Below, one piece after another: positions 29,752 to 38,003 of a DNA stretch of 64,000 nucleotides. The position numbers were made by a program, and so were the translations under genes. Each line of letters begins with the position of its first letter. Position 1 is the stretch's first letter. Where the stretch lies: contig NZ_LMSD01000012.1 in assembly GCF_001428045.1 (NCBI RefSeq), forward strand, positions 310,101 to 374,100, read 5' to 3'. The notes under the pieces were generated by a model. The model searched no databases. It was not told where the DNA came from and was given only the letters and a program-made list of their open reading frames with translations. The DNA is from Paenibacillus sp. Soil750 (GTDB lineage Bacteria > Bacillota > Bacilli > Paenibacillales > NBRC-103111).

Positions 29752-29879
29752 ATTGATCCCTCCGATTTCGAAATTCCTATTGTGGATAACTCACACGTTT
29801 TGTTACCTTTATCATAATTGAATATTGTTAAGAAACTATTAGCAAATTACACGAATTTACGAAATTTTACAGGAAAATG

Positions 29880-30677
29880 TTAAATTTTGATGATTTGACC
29901 CCCTGGAACTTCAACAATTTCTCCTTCAGCACTAAGCCAAACTGTTATGGCCGAAGGATTGTGAATGATGTGGCAATTGGCAGAGAAACGCAAGTTTTCA
30001 AGCGCTTTCATATAGGCCACAATTTCGGCATTGGTTGCAAACCAAATGTCGGATCTCCCCTTTACTTTCTCGCCAAATTGCTCAAGGATCTCCCAGTTGT
30101 TGTCGTTCTCAAACTCATAACTGTGTCCCCACACATAGAATAGCGCCATGCGTGAAAATCTTTGTTCTAACTGTACGAAAGAATCCGCAAGCTCGAGCAT
30201 GTTCTTATGATGACAAGATGGGTGCCATTGCAAGAAATCTTTGGGCATTTGAAAACCGCCATGGCTAGCAACTGTCCGCGCATACTCAATACCTAATGTA
30301 GGAAGCGCCTGAATGACTTGATCAGAGTAAGACCCAAAGGGGTAGCTCATACCACGTACAGGATAGCCAACTAACGATTCTAACGCTTCGCGATCTTGTG
30401 AAATTTCACGAACAATTTGATCCATCGGCGATTGCTCCAAAAAAGGATGATCGATGGTATGCGCAGATACCTCATGTCCTTTAAATAAGGATGCGATTTC
30501 GGATGCCTCAATATAGCCTTCTTTCCCCAAGAAACTACTGTTCAAATGAAAGGTGCCTTTGATCCCATACTCATTCAATATACGCACGAGTCTGCGATCA
30601 TGTACCCTCCCATCATCGTAACTTAACGTTAAAGCTTTGGTGACACCTTGTGGAAACCGATCAAATCGAATACGCAC
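29880..30677 (-). CDS. Polysaccharide deacetylase (NodB homology, CE4)
   Basis: A 265-residue protein. The NodB motifs are TLSYDDGRVHDRRL (two Asp) and GHEVSAHTIDHPFL (metal-binding His pair), followed by RGMSYPFGSYSDQVIQ. The GTG at 30677 is chosen because GGGAGGG lies about 6 bases before it; the open frame upstream has no comparable site. There is no signal peptide, unusual for CE4 enzymes that act on cell wall, so a cytoplasmic sugar substrate is likely. It is the last gene behind the epimerase and DHDPS-family genes, separated by 77 bases. Confidence 0.85.
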   Translation of the reverse strand: MRIRFDRFPQGVTKALTLSYDDGRVHDRRLVRILNEYGIKGTFHLNSSFLGKEGYIEASEIASLFKGHEVSAHTIDHPFLEQSPMDQIVREISQDREALESLVGYPVRGMSYPFGSYSDQVIQALPTLGIEYARTVASHGGFQMPKDFLQWHPSCHHKNMLELADSFVQLEQRFSRMALFYVWGHSYEFENDNNWEILEQFGEKVKGRSDIWFATNAEIVAYMKALENLRFSANCHIIHNPSAITVWLSAEGEIVEVPGGQIIKI

Positions 30678-30754
30678 AGAAATCCCTCCCAGAATATGAC
30701 TATTACATTCTTTCAATGTAACAGATTCTGCTCTAGTGGGCTATCATTTCCTTC

Positions 30755-31825
30755 CTACTCGGCTAACCAATCTGAGAGATTCGCTTTCACAAAAGCATCA
30801 TCATTCAAATGTGGATAGTCCTTGTACATGCGGTCGATTTCTTCCGTTTGTCCTGGGGACAATTCTTCATGCGGATTCAAACACCATGTTCCCTTCATCA
30901 AGCCTTGTCGACGGAGCACTTCATGAATACCTGGAATACATCCAGCAAAACCATTGGCGGGGTCGAAGAATGCTGCGTTTGTCTCCGTTACTTCGATATT
31001 ACGGGTAAGCCATTCCGATGCGAGGGTAGGGTTCATTCTTATTCCCTTGATTTCGTCTAACAGCTCAACTGCTTTCTGCGTCCATACTGCCCAATGTCCA
31101 AGTAAACCGCCTACTATTCTTTTCTCTATGTTCTTACCCTCAACTTGGAAATTATAAACAGTTAATAGATCAGTAATAATGTTATCATCATTTCCTGTGT
31201 AAAGGGCAATCTCATCGCGGCGCTCCGAGTAGCATACAGCACGCACGACATCAATCGTTTGATAGCGATTGAAGGGGGCCATTTTGATCGCGATAATGCC
31301 TGGAATGTTCGCGAATTGCTTCCAAAAATCAAAACTGTATACCTTACCTCCAACAGATGGCTGAAGATAGAAGCCGATGACAGGCATCTTCTCAGCAATA
31401 CGAGCTGTACGTTCCAAGATTTGTGCTTCTGTCCAGCCGGTCAAGCCTCCCATGGATAATAAGGCAGCATCATAGCCCAGCGATATTGCGATATCTGTCT
31501 CTTGCTCCGCTTGTTCGGTAGGTCCACAGATGCCTGCAACCTTAATAAATGGTCGAGTAAGTCCTGCACGATCCACTTCTTCAGCAGCCATTCGAAGCAC
31601 TTTTTCGTACAAATTATATTTCGGATCACGAATTTCAAACTGTGTGGAATGTACACCAACTGCAATACCACCTGATCCCGAAGCCATATAGTAACGTGTC
31701 AATGCCCGTTGACTTTGCTCATCGAGTAGACGATCTGCGGTTAAAGCAAGCGGATGTGCAGGAATGACAAGCCCATCATGCAACGCTATGCGTTGCTCAT
31801 TACTTAATTCCCTACGTTGCGTCAT
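30755..31825 (-). CDS. Dihydrodipicolinate synthase-family aldolase
   Basis: A 356-residue class I aldolase-like protein. The Schiff-base lysine is expected in IPGIIAIKMAPFNRYQ and the catalytic Tyr region is MPVIGFYLQPSVGG. It is longer than DapA (about 290). It starts 2 bases after the epimerase stop, so the two genes are translationally coupled. In catabolic operons such proteins cleave 2-keto-3-deoxy acids or related compounds. Its product is probably pyruvate plus an aldehyde, but this is inferred from family only. Confidence 0.83.
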   Translation of the reverse strand: MTQRRELSNEQRIALHDGLVIPAHPLALTADRLLDEQSQRALTRYYMASGSGGIAVGVHSTQFEIRDPKYNLYEKVLRMAAEEVDRAGLTRPFIKVAGICGPTEQAEQETDIAISLGYDAALLSMGGLTGWTEAQILERTARIAEKMPVIGFYLQPSVGGKVYSFDFWKQFANIPGIIAIKMAPFNRYQTIDVVRAVCYSERRDEIALYTGNDDNIITDLLTVYNFQVEGKNIEKRIVGGLLGHWAVWTQKAVELLDEIKGIRMNPTLASEWLTRNIEVTETNAAFFDPANGFAGCIPGIHEVLRRQGLMKGTWCLNPHEELSPGQTEEIDRMYKDYPHLNDDAFVKANLSDWLAE

Positions 31826-31827
31826 AG

Positions 31828-32844
31828 TTAGAATTTCCCCTCTCGCTCTTGAAAATGAGTAGGTTTATTAATCATACTGCCCCCATGCTCGATCCACTCC
31901 GCAACCCAATCCAGCATCTGGAGAAGTGATACACGCGGGTATCCAAATAGCTGCATACTCTTCGCCGCGTTACTAAGCAACGCTGTTTCCGACTCTTGAC
32001 CTTTGAAGATTGGTTCAATCCCAAGCCTTTGCCCCAGTTGCTGTGCCGCATATTTCACGGATACGGTTTCTGGTCCCGTCACATTCAAGAAATTAGCTGG
32101 ACTCTGTGTCGCCAACAAGGAGCGAATCGCAATTTCATTTGCATCCCCTTGCCAAATACAATTGAAATGCCCCATGGAAAGATCGATGGCGCGCCCTTCT
32201 TTCAAGGACTTCGCAATTTCCAATAGAACGCCATAACGCAAATCAATGGCGTAATTCAAACGATAGATTAAGACAGGCGTTCCATTCTTGTGACTATAAT
32301 GCTCGAACATCCGCTCGCGTCCCAGACAGGACTGTCCGTATTCCCCAATTGGAGCTGGACTAATGGCTTCATGAGCCCCGCCATACGCAACCGGTGTGAA
32401 CGGATATACATTCCCTGTTGAGAATACGACGATACGGGACTTGCTATATTTCTCAGCTACACGACCTGGCAGGTAGGCATTCATCACCCAAGTGAAATGC
32501 TCTTTACCCGTAGTCCCAAACTTCGTGCCAGCCATGTAAATCACATTAGGAACGTCTGGCAATGCCTGAAGAGCTTCATCATTTAACAAGTCGCAGGCAA
32601 TTGTTTCTACCCCAAAGGAATGTAGTTCTTCCTGCAAGCCACTTTCGGAGAATCTCGAAACACCATACACCTTTTTATCAACACCTGCTGCCCGAATGGC
32701 ATTCATCGCTAACCTAGCTAGACTCGGTCCCATTTTCCCACCGACACCAAGCAGCATAATATCTCCCTCTAATTCCTGCATAAACTGTATTAAAGCAGGT
32801 GAAGGTGTTGACATGACTTTATCCAAATCTTCTAATGTTCTCAT
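31828..32844 (-). CDS. NAD-dependent epimerase/dehydratase family protein
   Basis: A 338-residue extended SDR-type protein. The nucleotide-binding loop is LLGVGGKMGPSLARLA. The usual catalytic YxxxK is not obvious: the region after VFSTGNVYPF reads AYGGAHEAISPAPIGEYGQSCLGRERMFEH, with EYGQSCLGRE in place of YxxxK, so the lysine appears lost. It may be a structural or binding variant. GTGAGGAG precedes the ATG. It heads the operon with the DHDPS-family and deacetylase genes and is preceded by the promoter and 25-bp dyad at 32915-32939. Confidence 0.8.
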   Translation of the reverse strand: MRTLEDLDKVMSTPSPALIQFMQELEGDIMLLGVGGKMGPSLARLAMNAIRAAGVDKKVYGVSRFSESGLQEELHSFGVETIACDLLNDEALQALPDVPNVIYMAGTKFGTTGKEHFTWVMNAYLPGRVAEKYSKSRIVVFSTGNVYPFTPVAYGGAHEAISPAPIGEYGQSCLGRERMFEHYSHKNGTPVLIYRLNYAIDLRYGVLLEIAKSLKEGRAIDLSMGHFNCIWQGDANEIAIRSLLATQSPANFLNVTGPETVSVKYAAQQLGQRLGIEPIFKGQESETALLSNAAKSMQLFGYPRVSLLQMLDWVAEWIEHGGSMINKPTHFQEREGKF

Positions 32845-32893
32845 TCGCGCAATCTCCTCACATCATGATCTATATTTAAGCTCCCTGACTGTA

Positions 32894-32939
32894 GTATACG
32901 GACTCTCAAACATAAAAGACAAATCTTTATATTGTCTTT
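32894..32939 (-). promoter_or_regulatory. Sigma-A promoter overlapped by 25-bp dyad operator (epimerase operon)
   Basis: Reading the minus strand, TTGTCT and TATACT are separated by 18 bases and form a good minus-35/minus-10 pair upstream of the epimerase gene. The minus-35 is part of a dyad AAAGACAA-N9-TTGTCTTT (32915-32939). The same arrangement, dyad plus TTGTCT-N18-TATACT, occurs upstream of the regulator gene at 34786. A repressor or activator bound here would contact the minus-35. The regulator encoded at 33434-34786 is the obvious candidate. Confidence 0.7.
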
Positions 32940-33087
32940 AAATAATCATAACTTCTTTCCACATTCTTCGTTTAACGAAATAACATCCGATTTTGCTGGT
33001 GTTCGGGAGCTCGGCGTGCAGGACGATCGGGAGGTAGTTGGTGGCGTTTGTAGGTTTGGAGCAGCATGAGCTGTGAAATATTCCATT

Positions 33088-33221
33088 AACTGTAAAATAT
33101 ACAGCAAATTATTCGTAATTTCCTTGGAAACTCAATTTAACTGTAAAACATGCAGCTAAAACTGTCTCTTTTTGTTCCGATCGGCTATAAAACTCAAAAT
33201 TAACTGTATGTTTTCCAGCTA
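33088..33221. repeat. Three more copies of the 20-bp interspersed repeat
   Basis: Copies at 33088-33107 (forward), 33139-33158 (forward, AACTGTAAAACATGCAGCTA) and 33202-33221 (reverse) belong to the family seen at 26364-26495. They lie in a 400-bp gene-free stretch (32945-33370) upstream of the epimerase operon and downstream of the regulator gene. Nothing else is recognised there. Confidence 0.7.
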
Positions 33222-33370
33222 TTCTGCGTTTTAACGGGAAATTCCAAAATTTAATTGGAAGAAATCCATCTAATCGCCTGGTGCTCATGTCACACTTCAT
33301 TGCGCCATTATTAGATAAGGGGTAAGACTCGCTTGCCCCAAGACCTCTAATAACTACAATCTTACATGTC

Positions 33371-33421
33371 TAAAAAGAAAGAAACCGCTCCATGTGGCTG
33401 AAGCCAGCGCTGGAACGGTTT
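33371..33421 (-). terminator. Terminator of the GGDEF-like regulator gene
   Basis: AAACCGCTCCA and TGGAACGGTTT pair with one mismatch, enclosing an inner TGGCT/AGCCA stem. On the minus strand CTTTCTTTTT follows. Confidence 0.8.
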
Positions 33422-33433
33422 ATCTTCTTGAGC

Positions 33434-34786
33434 TTAGACTCTGCTGGGATCAGCGGCCAAATTTTCCAAAAAGTGAAGTCGGAACGTTTGTTTCGGTCTT
33501 CCTTTCGGCACCTTCACATAGCCAACACTCGTAATCAAGTTGTGATCCATCCATTGCAGCAGGAGCCGATGCGTACTTCTGACAGTTACCCCAAGGATAC
33601 TCGCTAACTCATGCACTTCGTAATCCAGCTTGCTTGTCCGTGCTACAGTCGTCATAAGACGACTCAAATACGTCGATGTCATCCCGGCATCTTCTGCACT
33701 CTTCAGTAACTCAGGATCTGTCATCGACAAATCCCTGCTGAGTGGGTCAGCCATCTCCAGAGGGCCAATTAATGTCTTATCTTCCCGCACAATAAAGCAG
33801 GTATTGCCTCCCGCTTCTTTGCATCTGCGCAGCGCCAGGCGAGCATGCGTACCCGCTTCATTCGCACTGCGACCGAAGCCGATCCCCATACTAAGAGAGA
33901 GACCCAGTGATTTCCAAACTTCCCGCGCGAGTGGAACCGATTTATAGCCAACCGTCTCGCGTTCGAAAATCCCCCGTGTCGTAAAAAACAAATACTCATC
34001 AGCGCCCAGATGTGTTAAATAACCATCTAACGACTCTACATAGTCGATCAGTTTTCTGTGCACTTCTAGCTTGAAGCGTTGAATATCATGCTCTGTACTT
34101 TGTTGCTGCAGTTTTTTGCCGAATTCATCTACATTGATCATGCCAACTAGGATCTGCGCTTCTTTGCTGCGCCGTGTTTCCGTTGAGAGGAGCGCACGTT
34201 CCAGGGCCACCGTTATGTTCTGATCGGTCGGTGTAATCCACTCACACGGAATCCCCTGCTTGTTAAGCGCGTCAGCGACCTGAATATCTGTGGTAAGCGC
34301 CGCTTTCGTTGCTCCCCTAAGGAAAGCCTCCTCATGGAATTGCGTCATCGTCTCCACTTGAGGGTACGGTACGCCATCATAGATCAGGAAGCTCGATGGG
34401 GTTTCACCGATTTCTTTGACATGTCTACTTAACGTTGAGGATGTAAAAGAATCAATGCTAAAAATCGCATCCACCGCATGAAGCTGCGGTTTACTGCGCA
34501 GCCGATATAACGCACTAAACAGCCCGGTGTCAGTCAACGGGATCATATGCACAGGCAAATGGGTAAGAACGTTCTCTTTGACTCGTCGATAGAGTGTCGG
34601 GCCTGTAACTAGCAGCACTTCCACTTCTAACAGCAGTTGCTCGGCAATCTCTGACGCCGTTTCTGCCGTACATGCGCGTGCGATAGGCTCGAAGGATGGG
34701 AAGGACGTCGCAATCACACTCAATACTTTATTCACAAGAGCCTCTGGCCCTAATATCCCAATGGCAATTCGATTCGGAATATCCAT
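33434..34786 (-). CDS. Transcriptional regulator: sensor, degenerate GGDEF-like domain and winged helix
   Basis: A 450-residue soluble protein of unusual make-up. About 1-185 is an alpha/beta sensor (RIAIGILGPEALVNKVLSV, LLVTGPTLYRR) with no name I can give. About 195-335 has the spacing of a nucleotidyl cyclase/GGDEF fold: MINVDEF where GGDEF proteins have the metal Asp, LGADEYLFF in place of GGDEF, then LSMGIGFG and ALRRCKEAGGN. The last 75 residues form a winged-helix HTH (VHELASILGVTVRSTHRLLL, then KVPKGRPKQTFRL). The ATG at 34786 is chosen over upstream starts because GGAGCC lies 9 bases before it. It probably controls itself and the epimerase operon. Confidence 0.72.
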   Translation of the reverse strand: MDIPNRIAIGILGPEALVNKVLSVIATSFPSFEPIARACTAETASEIAEQLLLEVEVLLVTGPTLYRRVKENVLTHLPVHMIPLTDTGLFSALYRLRSKPQLHAVDAIFSIDSFTSSTLSRHVKEIGETPSSFLIYDGVPYPQVETMTQFHEEAFLRGATKAALTTDIQVADALNKQGIPCEWITPTDQNITVALERALLSTETRRSKEAQILVGMINVDEFGKKLQQQSTEHDIQRFKLEVHRKLIDYVESLDGYLTHLGADEYLFFTTRGIFERETVGYKSVPLAREVWKSLGLSLSMGIGFGRSANEAGTHARLALRRCKEAGGNTCFIVREDKTLIGPLEMADPLSRDLSMTDPELLKSAEDAGMTSTYLSRLMTTVARTSKLDYEVHELASILGVTVRSTHRLLLQWMDHNLITSVGYVKVPKGRPKQTFRLHFLENLAADPSRV

Positions 34787-34821
34787 GTGTGACGGCTCCT
34801 TTGCATCATCAATATGATCAA

Positions 34822-34867
34822 GTATACCCCTGTTCATGAATAAAAGACAAATCGTTATTGTGTCTTT
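34822..34867 (-). promoter_or_regulatory. Sigma-A promoter overlapped by 25-bp dyad operator (regulator gene)
   Basis: Reading the minus strand, TTGTCT and TATACT are 18 bases apart. The dyad AAAGACAA-N9-GTGTCTTT (34843-34867) overlaps the minus-35 exactly as in the epimerase promoter at 32894-32939. This implies autoregulation of the GGDEF-like regulator, or shared control by another factor. Confidence 0.7.
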
Positions 34868-34926
34868 AAATCGGAATATTGGCATATGTATGAGCTCTCC
34901 GTGCGGAATTCTCCCCCGGTAGCTAA

Positions 34927-34954
34927 TAGTCCGAAATTCGGAGAAATCGGACTA
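34927..34954. repeat. Perfect 8-bp-arm hairpin TAGTCCGA/TCGGACTA
   Basis: TAGTCCGA (34927-34934) and TCGGACTA (34947-34954) enclose 12 bases. It lies between the ribokinase terminator and the regulator promoter. It has no T run of its own, so it is more likely a palindromic intergenic repeat than a terminator. Confidence 0.6.
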
Positions 34955-34956
34955 AT

Positions 34957-34993
34957 GCAAAAAGCCCGGCCGTGAGAATCACCGGCCGAGCTT
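34957..34993 (-). terminator. Terminator of ribokinase gene
   Basis: AAGCCCGGCCG and CGGCCGAGCTT pair strongly, with TTTTTGC following on the minus strand. Confidence 0.85.
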
Positions 34994-35005
34994 CATATAT
35001 GGCGT

Positions 35006-35905
35006 CTAGCTTAATTCCGCAAGCAGCGGCATCCCCGCCTGTGCACCAAAGCGCGTCACCGACAATGAGGCCGCCTTAACAGCAATCGTCGCTGCTTCAA
35101 GCACTTCCTCACCTCGAGCTAATGCGACAGTGAAAGCTGCATTACACGCATCCCCTGCACCCGTCGTATCCACAACTTGGACGCGAGGTGCTGGAATCGT
35201 GGTTAGGCTACCCGCTACCAGCATAGCTACGCCCTTCTCACCTCGTGTGAGCAACAACCGAGGTCCCGTCATTTCCCATTGCTGCATGCCCCCCTGCAGC
35301 TCGCTCTCATTAGCATAAGTAGCTCCGCTGAGCAGTTCAAATTCCGTTTCATTCGGTGTGATGAAGTCAACGAGCTGCAGCAACTCAGCAGGCAGTTTAA
35401 CCGCTGGTGCCGGATTGAGCACGGTGCGAACGCCTGCTTCACGTGCAATCTCTAGCGCTGCCTGCACAGCAGGCAGCGGAATCTCGAGCTGCACCAGCAA
35501 AGCATCCGCTTCTTGAATGAGCTGAGCATGCTGATGTACTTGCTCGGGCGTTACTTTGCCGTTTGCTCCTGACACAATGACGATGCAATTGTCATTGAAA
35601 GTATGTAAGATGGTTGCCGTACCTGTGGAACAATCATCCCTGCGAACAATGGCCTCTGTGTGAATGCCATGAGCGGTCATTTGGGCTAGCAACACATCCC
35701 CGAAATTATCTTGGCCCACCGCGCCGATCATGGCAACTTGTGCTCCGAGTTTCGCACATCCGACAGCTTGATTAGCCCCCTTGCCTCCAGGGATGGTATG
35801 CAGTTCATCTCCCTGCAAAGTTTCGCCAATCTTAGGCATACGGCTCATGGACACGACTAAATCCATATTCAGGCTGCCTACAACAGCTATGCGTACTGAC
35901 TTCAT
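35006..35905 (-). CDS. rbsK: Ribokinase (PfkB family)
   Basis: A 299-residue PfkB-family sugar kinase. N-terminal VVGSLNMDLVVSMSRMPKIG and GGKGANQAVGCAKLGA are ribokinase-specific. The ATP/catalytic motif is VDTTGAGDACNAAFTVAL with the general base Asp. AAAAGGAG precedes the ATG. It phosphorylates ribose (or 2-deoxyribose) at O5. The nucleoside hydrolase gene just upstream would release ribose from nucleosides, so the two make a short salvage route; 156 bases separate them. Confidence 0.92.
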   Translation of the reverse strand: MKSVRIAVVGSLNMDLVVSMSRMPKIGETLQGDELHTIPGGKGANQAVGCAKLGAQVAMIGAVGQDNFGDVLLAQMTAHGIHTEAIVRRDDCSTGTATILHTFNDNCIVIVSGANGKVTPEQVHQHAQLIQEADALLVQLEIPLPAVQAALEIAREAGVRTVLNPAPAVKLPAELLQLVDFITPNETEFELLSGATYANESELQGGMQQWEMTGPRLLLTRGEKGVAMLVAGSLTTIPAPRVQVVDTTGAGDACNAAFTVALARGEEVLEAATIAVKAASLSVTRFGAQAGMPLLAELS

Positions 35906-36061
35906 ACAGGTTAGACTCCTTTTTCTTTCAAATTGTATATGAAGGGTGAATACAAGGTGTCATTACAGGTTCTATCCAGTGGGCAGAAATTCCTTTATTG
36001 CCAAGCAACACGCCTATCATCGAACTTACGGTAACCCCTTTCAGCCTTGTGCCATCAAAAC

Positions 36062-36979
36062 CTAGATGGAGCCATGTAGCTTCTGGAAAAAATCTCGAAA
36101 TACAAGATTACGATCAATATAATGAACATATCGAATGAGATGTCGTGATTGATCTTGGCTCCATCTAGCCTCATCGGATACGATCGGACTTGATAGAAGT
36201 ACACTCGGTGTGTTTCGTTCATTCACCAGATACGCAATCGTTGAAATATCCCAAATTACACGAGAGTAAGCGAAATGATCAGGATGAACTTGTCGGAAAG
36301 TCTCGTATAAATACTCACCAATCACACCGGATTCCTTCACAAAATCTTTCATCTCGGATAACGTTGTTTGTAAATGCGAGGCAACGCCCATACATGGAAT
36401 TAATACGAGTGGCACACCGCTATTCAAAATAATTCGTACCGCAGGAATATCTTGCTCCAAGTTAAATTCCCGCGTATGTTGCCAGTGGAGTGCATGCCCT
36501 CCCAACCAAACGACAACGATGTTCTCGATGATACGAGGTTCCATGAGAATGGCGGAAGCCACGTTCGTTATGGCGCCAATGGCGACAACATACAAAGGAT
36601 CCTCCGGAGAAGAAGCCATTGCACGTTCTACCAAATTGCGGGCTGCATCGCTCTCCACCGGTGTTTCCGGACCTGGTAGATACGTCTCAGACCCTTTGTA
36701 AATAGGAATGTCCGTGCGCCCCATCAGATTTACTATTTTGTGCAGCTCGTGATAACTCTTCTCCATGCCATCCTTCGGCCCAGTCGACAGATCGTTAAAG
36801 AAAGGTGCTGCATAGAAGGCTTCTACTTGAAGTCTTTCTGGCGATTGCAAGGCATACACAACAGCGAACTGGTCATCAATTTCATTAAATGTATCCGTAT
36901 CCAACACCATTCTTATCTTGCCGGTTCTTGCATTCAAGCGTTCCATTCGTTGCGATTCCGTTATTATTGGATATTCCAT
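36062..36979 (-). CDS. Nucleoside hydrolase (IUNH family)
   Basis: A 305-residue enzyme that splits ribonucleosides into base and ribose. The calcium-binding aspartate cluster is in RMVLDTDTFNEIDDQFAVVYAL, matching the DTDxxxDD signature with one extra residue. NIVVVWLGGHALHWQ, then EFNLEQDIPAVRIIL, gives the second metal and ribose motif (NxxxDxxA). The ATG at 36979 is preferred since GTGAGGAG lies just upstream of it and forms part of the longer frame. The gene is divergent from an AraC regulator. Products would feed ribokinase downstream. Confidence 0.88.
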   Translation of the reverse strand: MEYPIITESQRMERLNARTGKIRMVLDTDTFNEIDDQFAVVYALQSPERLQVEAFYAAPFFNDLSTGPKDGMEKSYHELHKIVNLMGRTDIPIYKGSETYLPGPETPVESDAARNLVERAMASSPEDPLYVVAIGAITNVASAILMEPRIIENIVVVWLGGHALHWQHTREFNLEQDIPAVRIILNSGVPLVLIPCMGVASHLQTTLSEMKDFVKESGVIGEYLYETFRQVHPDHFAYSRVIWDISTIAYLVNERNTPSVLLSSPIVSDEARWSQDQSRHLIRYVHYIDRNLVFRDFFQKLHGSI

Positions 36980-37148
36980 AGGACAACTCCTCACATTTTA
37001 TATCATGAATTGGCTTACATATTTACTCAACAATCGAGAATATACAGATATTCTACCTAAATTCGTGGTATATTTTTATCATAGATCGGCTTATTTTTTA
37101 TACGATTCGGCTATCTATGGTATATTTCATGTGGAAGGATCATCTGCG

Positions 37149-37895
37149 ATGAATGGACATTTGGATTTTCTTTTTCGAACAACAAGACCTCAGAATGGGA
37201 TGATTCATCCTCATAGACACCAGTGCTATGAATTGGTTTATTATATGCAAGGAAGTGGCTCAACTCGAGTTGGAGAGTACACTCACCATTTTCACAATGA
37301 CACCTTCACGTTAATTAAGCCTCATACTCTGCATGACGAGAAACATGTGACTGACAGCGAAGTTCTATTTGTAGGATTTCAAACGGAGCTTGGCAAATAT
37401 CCCCTTCGAGAAGGTTTATATCTCGACCAATCGGAGGGAGCGATTCTTGCCTTGCTGCAAAGAATGATCATTGAAATGCAGAATAAACGTTCTTTCTATA
37501 CGGCTAAGCTGAATCATCTTGTTGGCGAATTAATTATTGAACTCCTCCGTTATGATGAATTCACTACCTCCGAGCCATCTGTTGATAAGGTCATATATGC
37601 CAAAAACTACATCGATGAGAATGTCAGTCAGAAAATCAGCGTTGACCTATTAGCAGATTTGGTTGGCTACAGCTATGATCGATTCCGCCATCTATTCAAA
37701 GAAGAATACGGTCTTTCACCTATGCAATACGTGATGTCCAAGCGCTTCGAACTGGCCAAACGACTGTTGAAACAAACGGATCTCTCCATATCAACCATTT
37801 CTAATGAGAGTGGTTTCTCCAACGATACGCAATTCTGCTCGCTTTTTAAGAAAACGACAGGTCTATCTCCTCGCCAATATCGCATGCAACAATGA
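37149..37895 (+). CDS. AraC-family regulator, divergent from nucleoside hydrolase
   Basis: A 248-residue regulator. The N-terminal cupin has HPHRHQCYELVYYMQGSGS and NDTFTLIKPHTLHDEKHV; the C-terminal HTH pair is VDLLADLVGYSYDRFRHLFK, and ISTISNESGFSNDTQFCSLF followed by TGLSPRQYRMQQ. The open frame extends upstream to 36918, over the divergent gene, but the ATG at 37149 is chosen because GGAAGG lies before it and the cupin begins just after. It probably regulates the adjacent nucleoside hydrolase and ribokinase genes. Confidence 0.83.
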   Translation: MNGHLDFLFRTTRPQNGMIHPHRHQCYELVYYMQGSGSTRVGEYTHHFHNDTFTLIKPHTLHDEKHVTDSEVLFVGFQTELGKYPLREGLYLDQSEGAILALLQRMIIEMQNKRSFYTAKLNHLVGELIIELLRYDEFTTSEPSVDKVIYAKNYIDENVSQKISVDLLADLVGYSYDRFRHLFKEEYGLSPMQYVMSKRFELAKRLLKQTDLSISTISNESGFSNDTQFCSLFKKTTGLSPRQYRMQQ

Positions 37896-37923
37896 ACATG
37901 AAGGAGCTGCATGAACCCGTCAA

Positions 37924-37952
37924 CAAAAAAAAGACAACCCGCAGGCTGTCTC
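37924..37952. terminator. Bidirectional terminator between AraC and FAH genes
   Basis: AGACAACC and GGCTGTCT pair with one mismatch around a 4-base loop. On the minus strand eight or more T residues follow; on the plus strand CTTCTCT follows. Confidence 0.75.
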
Positions 37953-38003
37953 TTCTCTCACTAAGCGATATTGGTTTATCATACATGTTATCTACGAAAT
38001 CGG

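Noticed and set aside
36918-37148. Upstream extension of the AraC gene
   Set aside because: It runs into the divergent nucleoside hydrolase gene and the cupin domain starts after 37149.
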